Positions 11,097-21,340 of a DNA stretch of 22,496 nucleotides are shown here, in pieces. Both the position numbers and the translations under genes were made by a program. Source of the DNA: Trachelipus rathkii. Lineage: Eukaryota > Arthropoda > Malacostraca > Isopoda > Trachelipodidae. Position 1 is the stretch's first letter. Each line of letters begins with the position of its first letter. The notes under the pieces were generated by a model that was not told the DNA's origin, did no database searches, and was given only the letters and a program-made list of their open reading frames with translations. The stretch spans positions 5,001 through 27,496 of the forward strand of contig JABUQX010022882.1 in NCBI GenBank assembly GCA_015478945.1. Reading direction: 5' to 3'.

Positions 11097-11312
11097 TTAA
11101 TTTCTAGGCACATAAATCCTCGGTATGCATTGATTTTTGTAAATGATCTTATGAGCGTTTAACATTTTTCTGGTTTTAACGTCGATCCCATTTATTTCAT
11201 ATTGAAACCAATCTATTATACCGAAGCTGTATGTGAGGACGGGGACTGCCAGAGTTCTTAAGGCAATAATTTTATTTCTTGGTTTCAATTCTGATTCTAA
11301 AATACTTTTCAT
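11097..11312 (-). pseudogene. Longest intact piece of the minus-strand LINE polyprotein (post-RT region)
   Basis: Seventy-one codons open on the minus strand encode ILESELKPRNKIIALRTLAV, PVLTYSFGIIDW and then a basic stretch with DVKTRKMLNAHK and IPRIYVPRN. This is the region after the RT palm in R2/R4-like LINEs, where Y-S-F-G-I-x-x-W and P-R are conserved. The first methionine is not a real start. The frame continues upstream for nine codons to a TAA, and it resumes downstream of the terminal TAA with matching family sequence (GGMGVPQ). It is therefore a fragment of the larger broken element, not an independent gene. Confidence 0.85.
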
Positions 11313-11350
11313 TCTTTTTATTTGTTCTTTTATTATTTATTATTTAATCC

Positions 11351-11517
11351 ATTATAACTCTTGTAGAGTTAGTAGCCCTCTTCAGTAGCATCTTCATATT
11401 TCCTGAAGAATTTTACTTGCTTTTATATACTTTAATTTCCTTCTCGGTGGATCATTATAACTCTTGTAGAGTTAGTAGCCCTCTTCAGTAGCATCTTCAT
11501 ATTTCCTGAAGAATTTT
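11351..11517. repeat. Direct duplication, 64 bp identical copies 103 bp apart
   Basis: Positions 11351-11414 and 11454-11517 are identical over 64 bases by direct reading, separated by 39 unrelated bases. The unit contains two small stems: CTCT-TGT-AGAG, and CTTCAG with CTGAAG enclosing about 17 bases. It lies inside the minus-strand LINE just before the post-RT segment, in a place where I could not recognise LINE protein. Perfect identity amid heavy decay suggests a recent event or an assembly duplication. Confidence 0.95.
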
Positions 11518-13154
11518 TTTTCTCTTTATATCTTTATATTTGTTTACTGGTAGCAACTTTGTAACACTTATAGTTTCTCCTTTGGCTTTATATTTACTTA
11601 AAGATTCTTCTTTTTTAATATATTTGATTTTCTTTGACCTTTTTTTCTATGGTTTCAAGCCCTGTTTATGCCCAACCCATCAAAATAATTTCCTCGTTAG
11701 TTATTTCCTTTGTAATCAATTTTTTTTTTTTTATTTCTTCGGCTCAGTGGGGTAAATAGAGACCTCTATTCACCTGAATGATACTTTTTATTTTCAATTC
11801 CTTATCATATTTTATTGTCCCTTTTTACTCTTATTATTGTTATTTAACCACAGCAGCTCTTGTCCATCACATTTTCACTCATCTCGCTCTCATTACTAGA
11901 AGTTTCGTATAACCAGTCTCATCAATTTCTTGTAAATCCTTAACTACCTGATATAGATCTATTACTATCTATCTCTTACTCTACTATCCTACTCTTATAT
12001 CTCCTTAATCCACTTATGAGGGACGCTATCTTATGCTTTCTTGTAATCGTAATCCATAACTCATCCTCTATGAATGTTTCTGTGCGACTCTTCTTCTATT
12101 TTACATAATCTCTCCTTTCATTTAATACTGATCCTTTGCGCACCATATTTACTCTTTACTGGATTCTAATAAGTAGTGTTCATTAAATATATTCGTTGGA
12201 AAATATAACTTTATATAAACTAATTAATACTTTATTTGAGGAAAAGTGGCACTAAAGTCTGTGAATAATTCAGATGTTAATGCCTGTGGGTTGACCTTTG
12301 AATATTTTTCTCGTCACTATTCTGTAGTTTCGTTTCTGATTTTTTTCTGAAGAGAATACTTAAATTCAATTTATGAGTAAGTCTCTACCAATCTAAAATT
12401 CTTCTTGTTTTTCTATATTTTTGTTAAAACTTTCTGTTATAGGTTTTATTAGTACTTTTATTCTAACCATACATTTTTGGCAACTTGAAATCTTTTCTGG
12501 TGCTTTCCCTCAACTATCCACTCCTTTTTAAAAGTCATCTCTTTCATTTTCTTTCTTTTTTACTCTTCATTTTATCTGTATAATTAAGTTTTTCCATTGG
12601 TATATTTAATCTCGCTGTTATTTGGGGGTTGTCTTCATCCATTTCTCTTTTTCAATCGGCCTCATTATTAGGATTAACTTCACTTTCATAAATCTCCTTC
12701 CAAAATCCTTCAGCTTGTTCTCTAGGTGGTGGTTTTTCTACTTTAATCATATCCTTTCTTAATTCTCTATACAGTTTTGCTGGGTCGTATTTAAAAATTT
12801 TATTCTACTTTTTTCTTTTTTTCTTTTTTCATATCATTGTATTTTTTTATCCTTTGCAGCTAGTATTAGTTTCTCTCTTCTAATTGCATGATCAAGTTTA
12901 TCCTCATTTCCCACCCTCTCTCTATATAGCTATCATCGTTCTGCTACCTTTTCTTCTGTTACTGGTAGTTAGTAAACTTCTCCATTTTGGGATCATTTAA
13001 CTGTTCCTTTATGCTATAAAACTATTTCTTTCTCTTGGTTCTTTCTACTCTCTTCTTCACTTCTCATTCTGTGATTTTCCAAGGTGCGTTTTAATTTCTC
13101 TTTGATTAGTTCTATTTTCTTTCCTCTATAGTTTTCTTGGTTTTAACTCTCATT

Positions 13155-13280
13155 AATTGTTACAACTATTGCTCTTATAGCTAGCAGTAGCAATAATATA
13201 GATACCCAGTCTATTTCCCGTAATATACACACGAATTTGGTTGGGTATAACCGGTGAGGCAGCATTATATTGTAACAATT
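13155..13280. mobile_element. Small element with 10 bp terminal inverted repeats (MITE-like)
   Basis: AATTGTTACA at 13155-13164 and TGTAACAATT at 13271-13280 are exact reverse complements and bound a 126 bp block. Inside, TATTGCT (13167-13173) pairs with AGCAATA (13189-13195), giving a nested stem. There is no coding capacity. It begins about 15 bases beyond the readable start of the minus-strand LINE. I could not identify a clear target-site duplication, so this may be a chance inverted repeat in AT-rich DNA. Confidence 0.4.
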
Positions 13281-13629
13281 TCTTATAATATATTATATTT
13301 AGTAACCCCTGTAATTACATGATCTTGTTTAATTCTAACCTTTTTCGTATTACTCTAGATGTCAATTTCACTCGACAATACAATTGTAATTCATCGAACA
13401 TTTCCATTGTTTATTTGTTTTTTGCGCTTACATTCAGCCTGCAATCACGCATCCTGCACACTTACTCTTTCATCATTTATCTGTTCCTGCACTGGATTTG
13501 TTTCCTTCCGGACTATCATCATTACTAGTATAACTTTTTTTCGTTTTTTTTTCTGATTTTTTTTTTTATTTCACTCCTCGAAGGGATGTATTTATCCCCC
13601 CTCATCCGGGTTCAAACCTCAGACCTAAA
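13281..13629. other. Unassigned stretch upstream of the GC-richer repeats
   Basis: Overlapping plus-strand frames at 13319-13528 and 13359-13556 have Phe/Leu/Ser-rich composition and no motif. Read on the minus strand, pieces look like a charged helical protein (for example VQEQINDERVSVQDA) but are interrupted by stops, so this could be more of the LINE or unrelated. T-rich runs lie at 13533-13568. GTTCAAACC at 13610-13618 is a perfect pol III B-box match without a convincing A box upstream. Confidence 0.3.
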
Positions 13630-14365
13630 GGTGAGGGATTTTGTTTACCTGACCCCAGCACCCCTGAAGCTCAGCGGCACGAAGTGGCTGAATATTATGG
13701 AAGCATCACGTAATAGGCGAGCCCCGTTGGACTTTCGATTCCAAAGCTTGGGATCGATTCTGCCTCATTCACGCAAACGCGTCAAGCCCGAATTCTCATC
13801 CGTTTCCTCGAATGAGGACAGCACGCTAGCAGACACAGAAATTACATTGCCCGCGACACCGCCCCTTCGGCAACTGGTCCGTACTGACTTTACACACTAG
13901 CCCAAACAGCAGTTGAAGAGAATGAGTTGTGACGCACGGGCACCGTACCTTTCATTGCTACAGCTGGGACTAGCATCTAGCGGATGAGACTCGAAAGAGC
14001 ACAGGAGTTCCACGGGGAAAGGCTACCGATAGCGTCTGAGAATGAGGCTAACATCCAAAACATCCAGGTAAGGGTGAGATCAATGGCATCGCCGCTCTCT
14101 GGATAACGGAATACGCACTACACACCAACCTATGCAATATGCATCCAAGAACAGGAGCCCGCGTGGTTTTTTCTCCAGCCATTATCATCAATTTTGCTCT
14201 CGAAAAAAGTTCGATACGGTGTACGTAAATTTATTGTGATGATTGGAATAAAGTGAAACTGTGGGCTACTGCAGCATATCCCAGCCTCCACCTGACAGTA
14301 CCAATTAATGAAAGGGTCTCTGAGTTTTTCAAAAAATGTTGGTAGTTGTTTCTTCCTCTAATACT
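13630..14365 (+). repeat. GC-richer repeat, copy A of a diverged tandem pair
   Basis: Copy A aligns in order with 14660-15377. Anchors are TTTTGTTTAC (A 13639), CAGCACCC, AACTGGTCCG, TTTACACAC (13889), ATTAT-ATCAATTTT (14181), AAATTTATTGTG (14227) and CACCTGACAG (14289). Two lines I counted are 47 and 53 percent GC, well above the surroundings. TGGCTGAATATTATGG at 13685-13700 resembles a pol III A box, and GATCGATTC at 13752-13760 is an exact B-box match, so a tRNA-derived SINE head is possible. The open frame 13586-13900 is not preserved in copy B and is therefore unlikely to be a protein. Confidence 0.7.
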
Positions 14366-14659
14366 GACACTTTGAGCAATGGGCAGTATAACTCTCTCGC
14401 CTGCCAGAGCAATCAGTGTCCGCACGAGATGCCCCCCACGCAACAGACAATGCAAAAATCAAACTGCTCTATTTTGACTGCCGTATGTCATGTGTCTCTT
14501 ATTTAGGTCTCCTTTCTCTGAGACTGTCCAACTCCAAGCCACACTTCAGACATTTAAGATTCATCTTATCTTTACTTTATTTCCTTTCCACTACCTCGAG
14601 TGCGGTGCTCTATCGTAACTTATTCCCTATGTGCCGGGGTCCAAAATCGCTCAGACTAA
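14366..14659. other. Spacer between the two GC-richer repeat copies
   Basis: About 290 bases separate the alignable parts. A plus-strand frame runs 14416-14715 and a minus-strand frame 14231-14455; neither shows a recognisable motif and both cross repeat boundaries. I see nothing else here. Confidence 0.4.
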
Positions 14660-15377
14660 CGATCGTAGGTACTTTTGTTTACTCGCACTCAGCACCCACT
14701 GAACATTGTGCCTGAATTGCTCAGTAGAATCGCACCGTGCACATCTTCGCGCGGATTCCACATGGATTCCTCCAAGGCAGGGATCCAACTCGCCATCCAT
14801 TTCGCACACTGCGTCACCTAATCGATATCTCATTCCGTTCGAGAGTAACCCCTATTTCGGTCACTCCCGCTGTTTCAGATTCCTCAGCGTCCTGAGATCA
14901 ATCAGCCTCCTCACTTCGTGAACTGGTCCGCTTTTACACACCTAGCACCCAACAGCGTAAGCGAACAGTTTTGACGTTACTGGTGGGAGACCGCCTTTTC
15001 ATTGATCTCGGGGACTTAGCAACTGAGAGACGAAAGAGAGATTCCGGGGAGAGCATTATGCCATGGAAGATGGTCACAATTCCAAAACACACCCAGGGAA
15101 TGCGGTGATGAAAAGCATCCACCCCTGTGAAAACGGAAATTCCATCCGACATGCACCATCATTGCATCTCGGCAAGAACCGGAGTTCGCTGGTTTTTCGC
15201 AGCAGACCATTATAATCAATTTTCTCTTCAGAATATTAGCGAGTGTAGAAATTTATTGTGCGATGATAAATAATAAGTGACTGTGGCAAGCATTCCACCT
15301 CACCTGACAGCCCACTTAATAGACGGGTCTGGATTTTTCACTTCACTTGTATGTTGTATTCTTCTTCGCTCTAGGAC
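14660..15377 (+). repeat. GC-richer repeat, copy B of a diverged tandem pair
   Basis: The anchors listed for copy A recur at 14673, 14933, 15209, 15249 and 15301. The offset falls from 1044 to 1012 along the alignment, so small indels are spread through both copies. The A-box and B-box candidates of copy A are degraded here: GATCCAACTC stands where the B box would be. Open frames on either strand (14706-14921 plus, 14934-15152 and 15016-15219 minus) do not correspond to frames in copy A, which argues against coding. Confidence 0.7.
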
Positions 15378-16227
15378 CTGAGCTGGCCAGTCTATGTATC
15401 GTGATAATTTCTTAACAACAACATCAATCCACAAACGTGTCAAGTAAACAACATTTTCGGGGTTTTTATTTTTTATTTGTTCTACCTTTAAAGGGTTATT
15501 CGGAGATCTATAGGTATTTAGATCTTAGATTGTCGTGCGGTCAAACCTTGACCATATGGACATTCCAAAAACATTTTTTACCCCAAATAGCCCAAATCAA
15601 GCAAGTCGCAATAAGATTGCAATGCTAGCTTCTTACAAACCATTACGTCGTTCAGTTCCAGTGTGTTGACAGATTTTACTGGGAGCTTTCTCACCAGATG
15701 TTTTATGAGACCCTTCTTATTACACCTACAGCGTTCAACTATTATTCAATCACCTAACGATGTTCATTCCGGTGTTCCACATTTCATCTAGATCATATGT
15801 TGAAGTCCTTTTTGAGAATATTTTATCCGGTGCCTTTTCTCTTTCATATGCCACCACGTTATTATCATTGGATCCCACTTTCTATTATATATACGCACTT
15901 TTGATCTCTTTGTCCTTAACTCATCGAGATTCCGGTCTATATTTTATCAGTGGTGAACTGCTACATCGCGTTTGGATGGACAGAATCATAGAGTCAGAGC
16001 ACCGTCTCATTTTTCTTCCATTTCTGGGGATTGTGTTTACAGTAGTTGACCGGTCTTTCGTCACTTGATGAGTATTACTCACTTTGGGCTCACAATTAAA
16101 AAATGGATCAACTTGTCTACACTATCGGTGCTTAATGCCTTTCAAGTGTATATTTTTCTTTCTAGAAGTCTTTACATCCTGCTAGATAATGTGAGGGACT
16201 GTGATTCTCGTGTCTCGTCGCATAACT
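15378..16227. other. Unassigned stretch with unsupported plus-strand frames
   Basis: Plus-strand frames at 15437-15628, 15760-16068 and 16065-16301 are hydrophobic or Ser/Leu-rich, have no family motif I recognise, and lack splice or start context that would support them. The piece from about 15470 (a T-rich run, then GGTCAAACCTTGACC near 15539) faintly resembles the sequence before copy A (GGGTTCAAACCTCAGACC). It may be the edge of a third diverged repeat copy, but the alignment does not continue convincingly. Confidence 0.3.
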
Positions 16228-16608
16228 CTAATCAGTTATTGTCCGCTGATAGTCTCCGCCTTTTCTCACTAATGCTTTTTCGATATGCATTCTTGTCCTA
16301 ATTGTTTTATCTCGAGCAACACTTAATAATAACACTTCTATTACCTCTTCTTGCTTGTGAGAAAAAACTGGATTCGCGAGTGGTTGACCTGAAATTGGGT
16401 TCAGAGAGATCGTTAGTGCATTGATCATGATTTTCTTACTATTTCTATTTGCCAATTGCTTGTTGTCCTCCCACGGTTTATAATGTTTCTTCCTCTCTCT
16501 TTGACCATTTGTTCTTTTAATATTTTTATGTTTTTTCCTATTTTGCGTTTTCTTTCTACTCCAACCTTTGACCATTGAGCGGTTCACTCTGATCTTGTTG
16601 TTTCGCAT
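16228..16608 (-). other. Unidentified Lys/Arg-rich open frame, 126 codons
   Basis: This is the longest open frame in the window. The first 60 or so residues are very basic, with runs such as RKKTQNRKKHKNIKRTNGQR and many Asn. The second half is more mixed (for example FSHKQEEVIEVLLLSVARDK). Upstream the frame stays open for only a few codons before a TGA, so the first ATG is a plausible but untested start. No domain, signal peptide or membrane segment was recognised. It could be an N-terminal scrap of a LINE or gag-like protein, or chance: the plus strand here is T- and C-rich, which makes the minus strand A/G-rich and poor in T-initial stop codons. Confidence 0.2.
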
Positions 16609-19600
16609 TTCATAGTAATCCGTTTTTCATTCTTTTAATTAGTGAATGGTTGTTGATTTGGTCACTTTCATGTTGATACATCAATTGGAGGAATTTGTTT
16701 TCTGCGTTTTCAAGGTATTGGCCCAACCTATTATTTCTCTTTTGTTATATATATATATATATCTCCATCAACCCCATGCCTCCTTCTCTACGTCCGTGTA
16801 CATATCTAGATGTATTTTTCCATTTAATATATCACAAGTGTGACTGGAATTTAAAGTATTTTTTTACCTCAATATCAATTCTATTAAAATCAGATTGGAA
16901 CCAGTCTATCACTCTACCGCATCTTGCGTTAATACACGATGACTACGGTAAGCTTCAGTCGTCTTAATTGACTCTCTATTTTCTTTCCTACTTCCATCTA
17001 CATAATCATTATACAGCAGGGAAAATTTGAACTTGATCATTCATTGATGAGATTAACTTTGTTTAAATAATACTTTCTCCAGTTATCTGATCGACATGAA
17101 ATATTCAGAGCTTCTGTAGTACTTTACGCGATTCCTCCATCATCCACCCTAACAATATTTATAAGTTGTTTTCCTTGACTTACAATGCAACTATTATGAT
17201 AGGTAGTCATCTATCGTTGATGTTAACTCTCTCACCGTTCTTCTCTACACCTAATTCCTGTAGAGTATAATAAGAATAAGTCAACACTATTATCTAACAA
17301 TGAAATACTAGCAAACTTCACCATATACATATATACTTACCTTGACAAACGAGTTCTTAATAATTTACACTACTCTACTATCTAACTACCTGCTTAATTG
17401 TCTCTAGTCTGTTTGGGGTTTATCTTTGACACAACTTCATCTTTGAAGTCATGCAAACAAACCTGTTATCCTTTTTGTTTTTTATGCTTTGATTTTTTTT
17501 CGGGTTCTTTCGTGGGAGACTCATTGCTTCTTACAGTAAAAAAGTTCTCCTAAGAACTTTATGCCTCAGTTTTGAGCTCAGGGTATTATATAATAGATCA
17601 AAAATGATAGAGCTAAATTAGAGATATATTAAACGAGTCCCCTTATGGAAATACTATATTATCTTACTATTTTAGAAAGAAATAAATATATTATTTACCC
17701 CTATAACTAAAGTATTATTATTGTCATTACTTTAGTTATTGTTATTACATTTCACATTGGAGCTATATATCATATTCCTTCTTTTACCCATATATATATA
17801 ACTTATATTTATTTATTATTTATTTTGTAAATATAATATTATATAATACTTCTGATGTATAATTATACAGATCTTATATAGGGTAAAGAGCACTCATGAG
17901 TCGGGAGTTAATGCACTTCTTAATATATCTATCCAGGTCATGCTAAGCCGTGGGACGGCAGAGTATTATCTAGTCCTTTACTGGGATTATGCTGTGAAAA
18001 AGACAACTATAATCATATATTCAGCGGAATATACAGTACTTTGTGGTTAGATTACTTCATACAAAAAGGAATTCAAATTGATGAACTTTTGATTCTACCT
18101 ATACAGTACAAGACGATTCATCTGGATGCAGTTTTTATTCATTTGTGTTGCTGCAATTGTGTTAGCACATATCGTAATTATGTGATTAAGTAATAAAAAG
18201 GTCTTATTGCATCAAATTCCGCCATTGAACGTGTTTATATGTTGTATTATGGTTCGTAAGGAAATGTCACACAGATTACGATTGCTGTTGAGTGGAAATG
18301 TATTCTCTCATTGAGGGTAAGATCGCGAGATCATGAGGCGCCCGAATACTCGAATGTAGATATATAGGTTTTTGAGATGTTTAAAAGAAACCTGCCGCGG
18401 GACATCTATCCGATTTATGTTGGTATAATCTGAGCGTTGGTTATTATTGGGGTTAAATATTTTTTTGTGTAATTCTTTAATTTTGCTATGTTTTCAGTGT
18501 ATGGGTTTTCGTTTATTACAGAGTTTGTTTTGTCGAGTCTCCTTACTAGTTGTCTAGCGCGAGTAGCTGGTATGAGAATGGCGTTCTCTTTCCATTGCTG
18601 TTAACAATTGATTATACACGAGGTCATTATTGTGTTCCGGTCATCTTGTTGTCGATGATGCAAATGAGTAAAATAAAAAAGTTACTGTAACCAGATTGGT
18701 GTATTACCCCTTTCAGACAATACACAGTGGAAATCATATATATACAAGTACTCCTGTGTGACTTAAATTTCAACTAGTTAAGAATTAAAATATCATTACA
18801 CACAAATCTTGGAAGTAAATTCCTTATACTATCTTTCTTAGTCTTTCCAACCCTCCTCAAATTCCATATTTCATTAATATTATTTATTTATTTGGTGGGT
18901 CATTCACTAATTTCTCTTTCCATCATTCCACAACCGACTTTCATTTTGATCATGGAGTGTACTATTTAGTTCTATTCATGTATTGTCGAAGAGTGCTAAT
19001 TGTATACAAGAACCACACTCACTCACTATCTTTGTTCTCTAATCTACGTACTTATTACTATGTGAGAGTATCGAATCGCAATTATTTTACATATTATACT
19101 GATATAATGCTATTTACAGCACTATCATATTATGTAGCATAATTATATAATGCACGCCTATAGAGATAACATGGCTTAAATCATTCGGGAAACTATTGTG
19201 TCGAGATATCTGCACACTTTAGATACGCGTAATTAGATGAGTTTGCAGATTTATCAATGAATTGCATCGATATAGATATCGTAATTGGAATAATGGATCT
19301 CATAATGAGGGAACTCTGGCACTATATAAGAAGTGCGCCTCTTTACAAACAAAGAGACTCTATCTACATTGAGTGACATGGAGAATATGCTCACCATTCC
19401 GTATGTGAGATGTAGTAATTTGCTATAAATTTTGAATTGCACTAATTTTTATATTTTTTGGGCCTTTGATCTAACTCTTATCTTCTTCTTGATTATCGAT
19501 TTTGTACTACGTACTTACTTTACTGGGCTTTCCAAATGGAATTATTTCAACGCTTTGAATGCTGTAAGGCATTGCTTTAATTTGTAAGTTTTTTTTTTAT

Positions 19601-20289
19601 CTGAGATTTTATTGTTGAATTTGGAGTCAATATTTTTAAGTGAAATTCACTCTCTGTCATCTGGAAGATTATTAAACAACAGTTTCCACATACTAATCTA
19701 CTGAGATCATCAAAATCATAGACAGAGTGACTGATGAAATGATAATAACGGTTCTATGATAGACAAAAGATGTTCTCCAAGCTACCGAGAGGGAAATATA
19801 TATCTCAAGATTAAATATACTTTGATTAGCTCGCTAGACTTCGATTACGCTATAAATTACTGATTATAAGTGGTCGTCGTCTATGTACGTATCACGGTAA
19901 TCTATAAAGTATTATTATAAATATTTTCTTAAAAGATTTATTTTTCATATCATAAACATCTAAAAAAACCATTCTCTCAGTCTTCGTTGCAGCTCACCGT
20001 CTGATTATTAATGGAAGCTCATTTCCATATCGTAGTTTAAATTCCTCACTCGTGGTAGTAACTGTCTGATAATTAATTATTAGATATTATAATTAATTAT
20101 TTATAATAAGTACTGACTTTTATTTATATATATAGATAATGTTCAACTATACTAATATATATTATTAATCAATTTATCATATCATATATAAATTATATCA
20201 AGTAAAAGGAAATATAACTTCATGCATCTGTTACTATATGCATTGTCACACATTTCCACCTTGTTATTAGAATTATTATATGTCTTTGG
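16609..20289. other. Unassigned AT-rich non-coding stretch
   Basis: No gene or element is recognised across 3.7 kb. A short AT run lies at about 16747-16762. Overlapping plus frames at 16646-16843 and 16695-16967, a plus frame at 18957-19142 and a minus frame at 19254-19442 are 60-90 codons, lack motifs and are rich in Ile, Tyr, Phe and Ser. From about 17000 to 20250 the sequence has the same scattered TA/AT-rich texture as the first 9 kb. The stretch 18100-18700 is somewhat less AT-rich but showed no conserved frame. Confidence 0.4.
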
Positions 20290-20320
<31 letters not shown>

Positions 20321-20358
20321 TATAATATATATTATATATATATATATATAATATATAT
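20290..20358. repeat. (AT)n microsatellite
   Basis: About 70 bases of AT dinucleotides with a few AAT phase shifts. It lies near where the texture changes from patchy to smoother sequence. Confidence 0.92.
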
Positions 20359-20876
20359 CTTAATATATTTTACTGTTTTGTATTTAATCACTACTATATA
20401 TTATATATCATATTATATTGGGTGAGTCTAGAATAGCGTCGATGTTCTGTATCTAATTAATAATCACAAAACTTTATTTATATTGTGAGATAGTAATCGA
20501 ATAATCTGAAACATGTATGGCAGTTGTTTTTCTTATCATCCTACACTGAACGAGTAATGAAATCAAATTGTTATGATTTTTGCTAGTTGTTTTTTTTATA
20601 TTATTTATTGAAATATGTTAAAACTTAAAAATTAAATTGTTTTGATACTATTTGTGTAATTTAAATGTTCATTAGTATTTAATCGACATAGCCTTGATAT
20701 AATTTCACAATTTTTTATCTCTCAGTTTGAACTCTACAATTATCTAAATGAATTTTGTAACAAATGTGGTTCAAAATATAGCTAACTCCTCAAAAAAATT
20801 TCAAATATTTGTACAAATTTTGGTAAATCTGATCCTTAGAACTTAAATTGTCTTCTTTGAAAGCAATGAAACTGAT
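20359..20876. other. Unassigned AT-rich stretch
   Basis: No gene is seen. Ordinary A- and T-runs occur and stops interrupt all six frames at short intervals. Confidence 0.45.
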
Positions 20877-20909
20877 AACTTTGTTATAAAAAAGTTTTAT
20901 AACAAAGTT
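20877..20909. repeat. Perfect 15 bp inverted repeat with 3-base loop
   Basis: AACTTTGTTATAAAA (20877-20891) and TTTTATAACAAAGTT (20895-20909) are exact reverse complements separated by AAG. Pairing stops at the next base on each side. The arms are AT-rich, so stability is modest. It could be a folded MITE remnant, a cruciform or a chance hairpin; no U-rich tail typical of a terminator applies in this eukaryotic setting. Confidence 0.9.
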
Positions 20910-21163
20910 TATAAACTCTTTAGATTTGCAGAGAAACATTCTTTCTCTCACTGCTTAAAAAATAAATTATGGGTCTGCATACTCTCTGATTCAGAATCTT
21001 ACAATAAGTGTTGATAATTACAATAAGGTTCTGAACTTCTCGATAAAGATATTTTAGATGAAAAATATATTCAGGAATAAATTCTTAAAAAATAATTTCT
21101 TTAAAGCCTTTTTTTTACCCAATTTATAATGTAACCAGGGTTTACTTCAATGAAGTTTGAACA
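20910..21163. other. Unassigned AT-rich stretch after the hairpin
   Basis: I see no gene or repeat here. The sequence TTTAGATTTGCAGAG near 20920 resembles a 3-prime splice site but no supported frame follows it. Confidence 0.4.
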
Positions 21164-21173
21164 TTAATATATG

Positions 21174-21338
21174 AACTTGAAAATGATAATAGTAATGTTA
21201 TTGGTAATGATGGTAATATAGAAAATAGTGATATTAATGTTAATGATATTAGTGATGTCGATAATAATAATAATAATAATAGTGGCTATATTAACTATTA
21301 ATTTTATCATCATGATTATTATTAGTATTATCAATATT
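21174..21338. repeat. Degenerate trinucleotide tract with inverted halves
   Basis: The left half is rich in GAT, AAT and GTAAT and includes (ATA)n at about 21261-21280. The right half (about 21304-21338, continuing patchily) is rich in ATC, ATT and ATTACC. The halves are imperfect reverse complements, so the tract could fold into a long weak hairpin. The minus-strand frame 21164-21367 is almost only Ile, Met, Thr and Asn and is a product of this composition. Confidence 0.7.
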
Positions 21339-21340
21339 AC

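Larger units (their letters stand above)
10955..13139 (-). mobile_element. Broken LINE (R2/R4-like RT) on the minus strand, truncated at both ends
   Basis: Reading the minus strand from high to low coordinates gives pieces of one LINE polyprotein in the right order. First is a charged helical region (13139-13018), then LDHAIRREKLILAAKDKK near 12895-12840. Next is KYDPAKLYRELRKDM followed by PPPREQAEGFWKEIYESE (12795-12661). RT motif A is YDYKKA*DSVPHKWIKEI at 12051-11998, with a stop codon inside. The post-catalytic region has RTLAVPVLTYSFGIIDW (ending 11208) and PRIYVPRN. After a stop at 11097-11099 the same frame resumes with GGMGVPQMDRIYKTEIIGL. A frameshift near 10990 gives YEHEVKKLPATT. 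The catalytic YxDD box was not found. The C-terminal zinc finger and restriction-like endonuclease expected in this group are absent, because the copy ends at the junction with the plus-strand fragment. Several stops and frameshifts show it is inactive. RT identity is firm; the clade is an inference. Confidence 0.85.

Noticed and set aside
13685..13760. A functional tRNA gene
   Set aside because: A- and B-box-like sequences are present but I could not fold a cloverleaf with acceptor and anticodon stems. A SINE relic is the most that can be claimed.
13586..13900. Plus-strand frame of 104 codons as a gene
   Set aside because: It spans a repeat copy whose diverged partner does not keep the frame; no domain is visible.
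15760..16068. Plus-strand hydrophobic frame of 102 codons as a membrane protein
   Set aside because: Hydrophobicity follows from T-rich sequence; there is no start context, motif or neighbouring exon.
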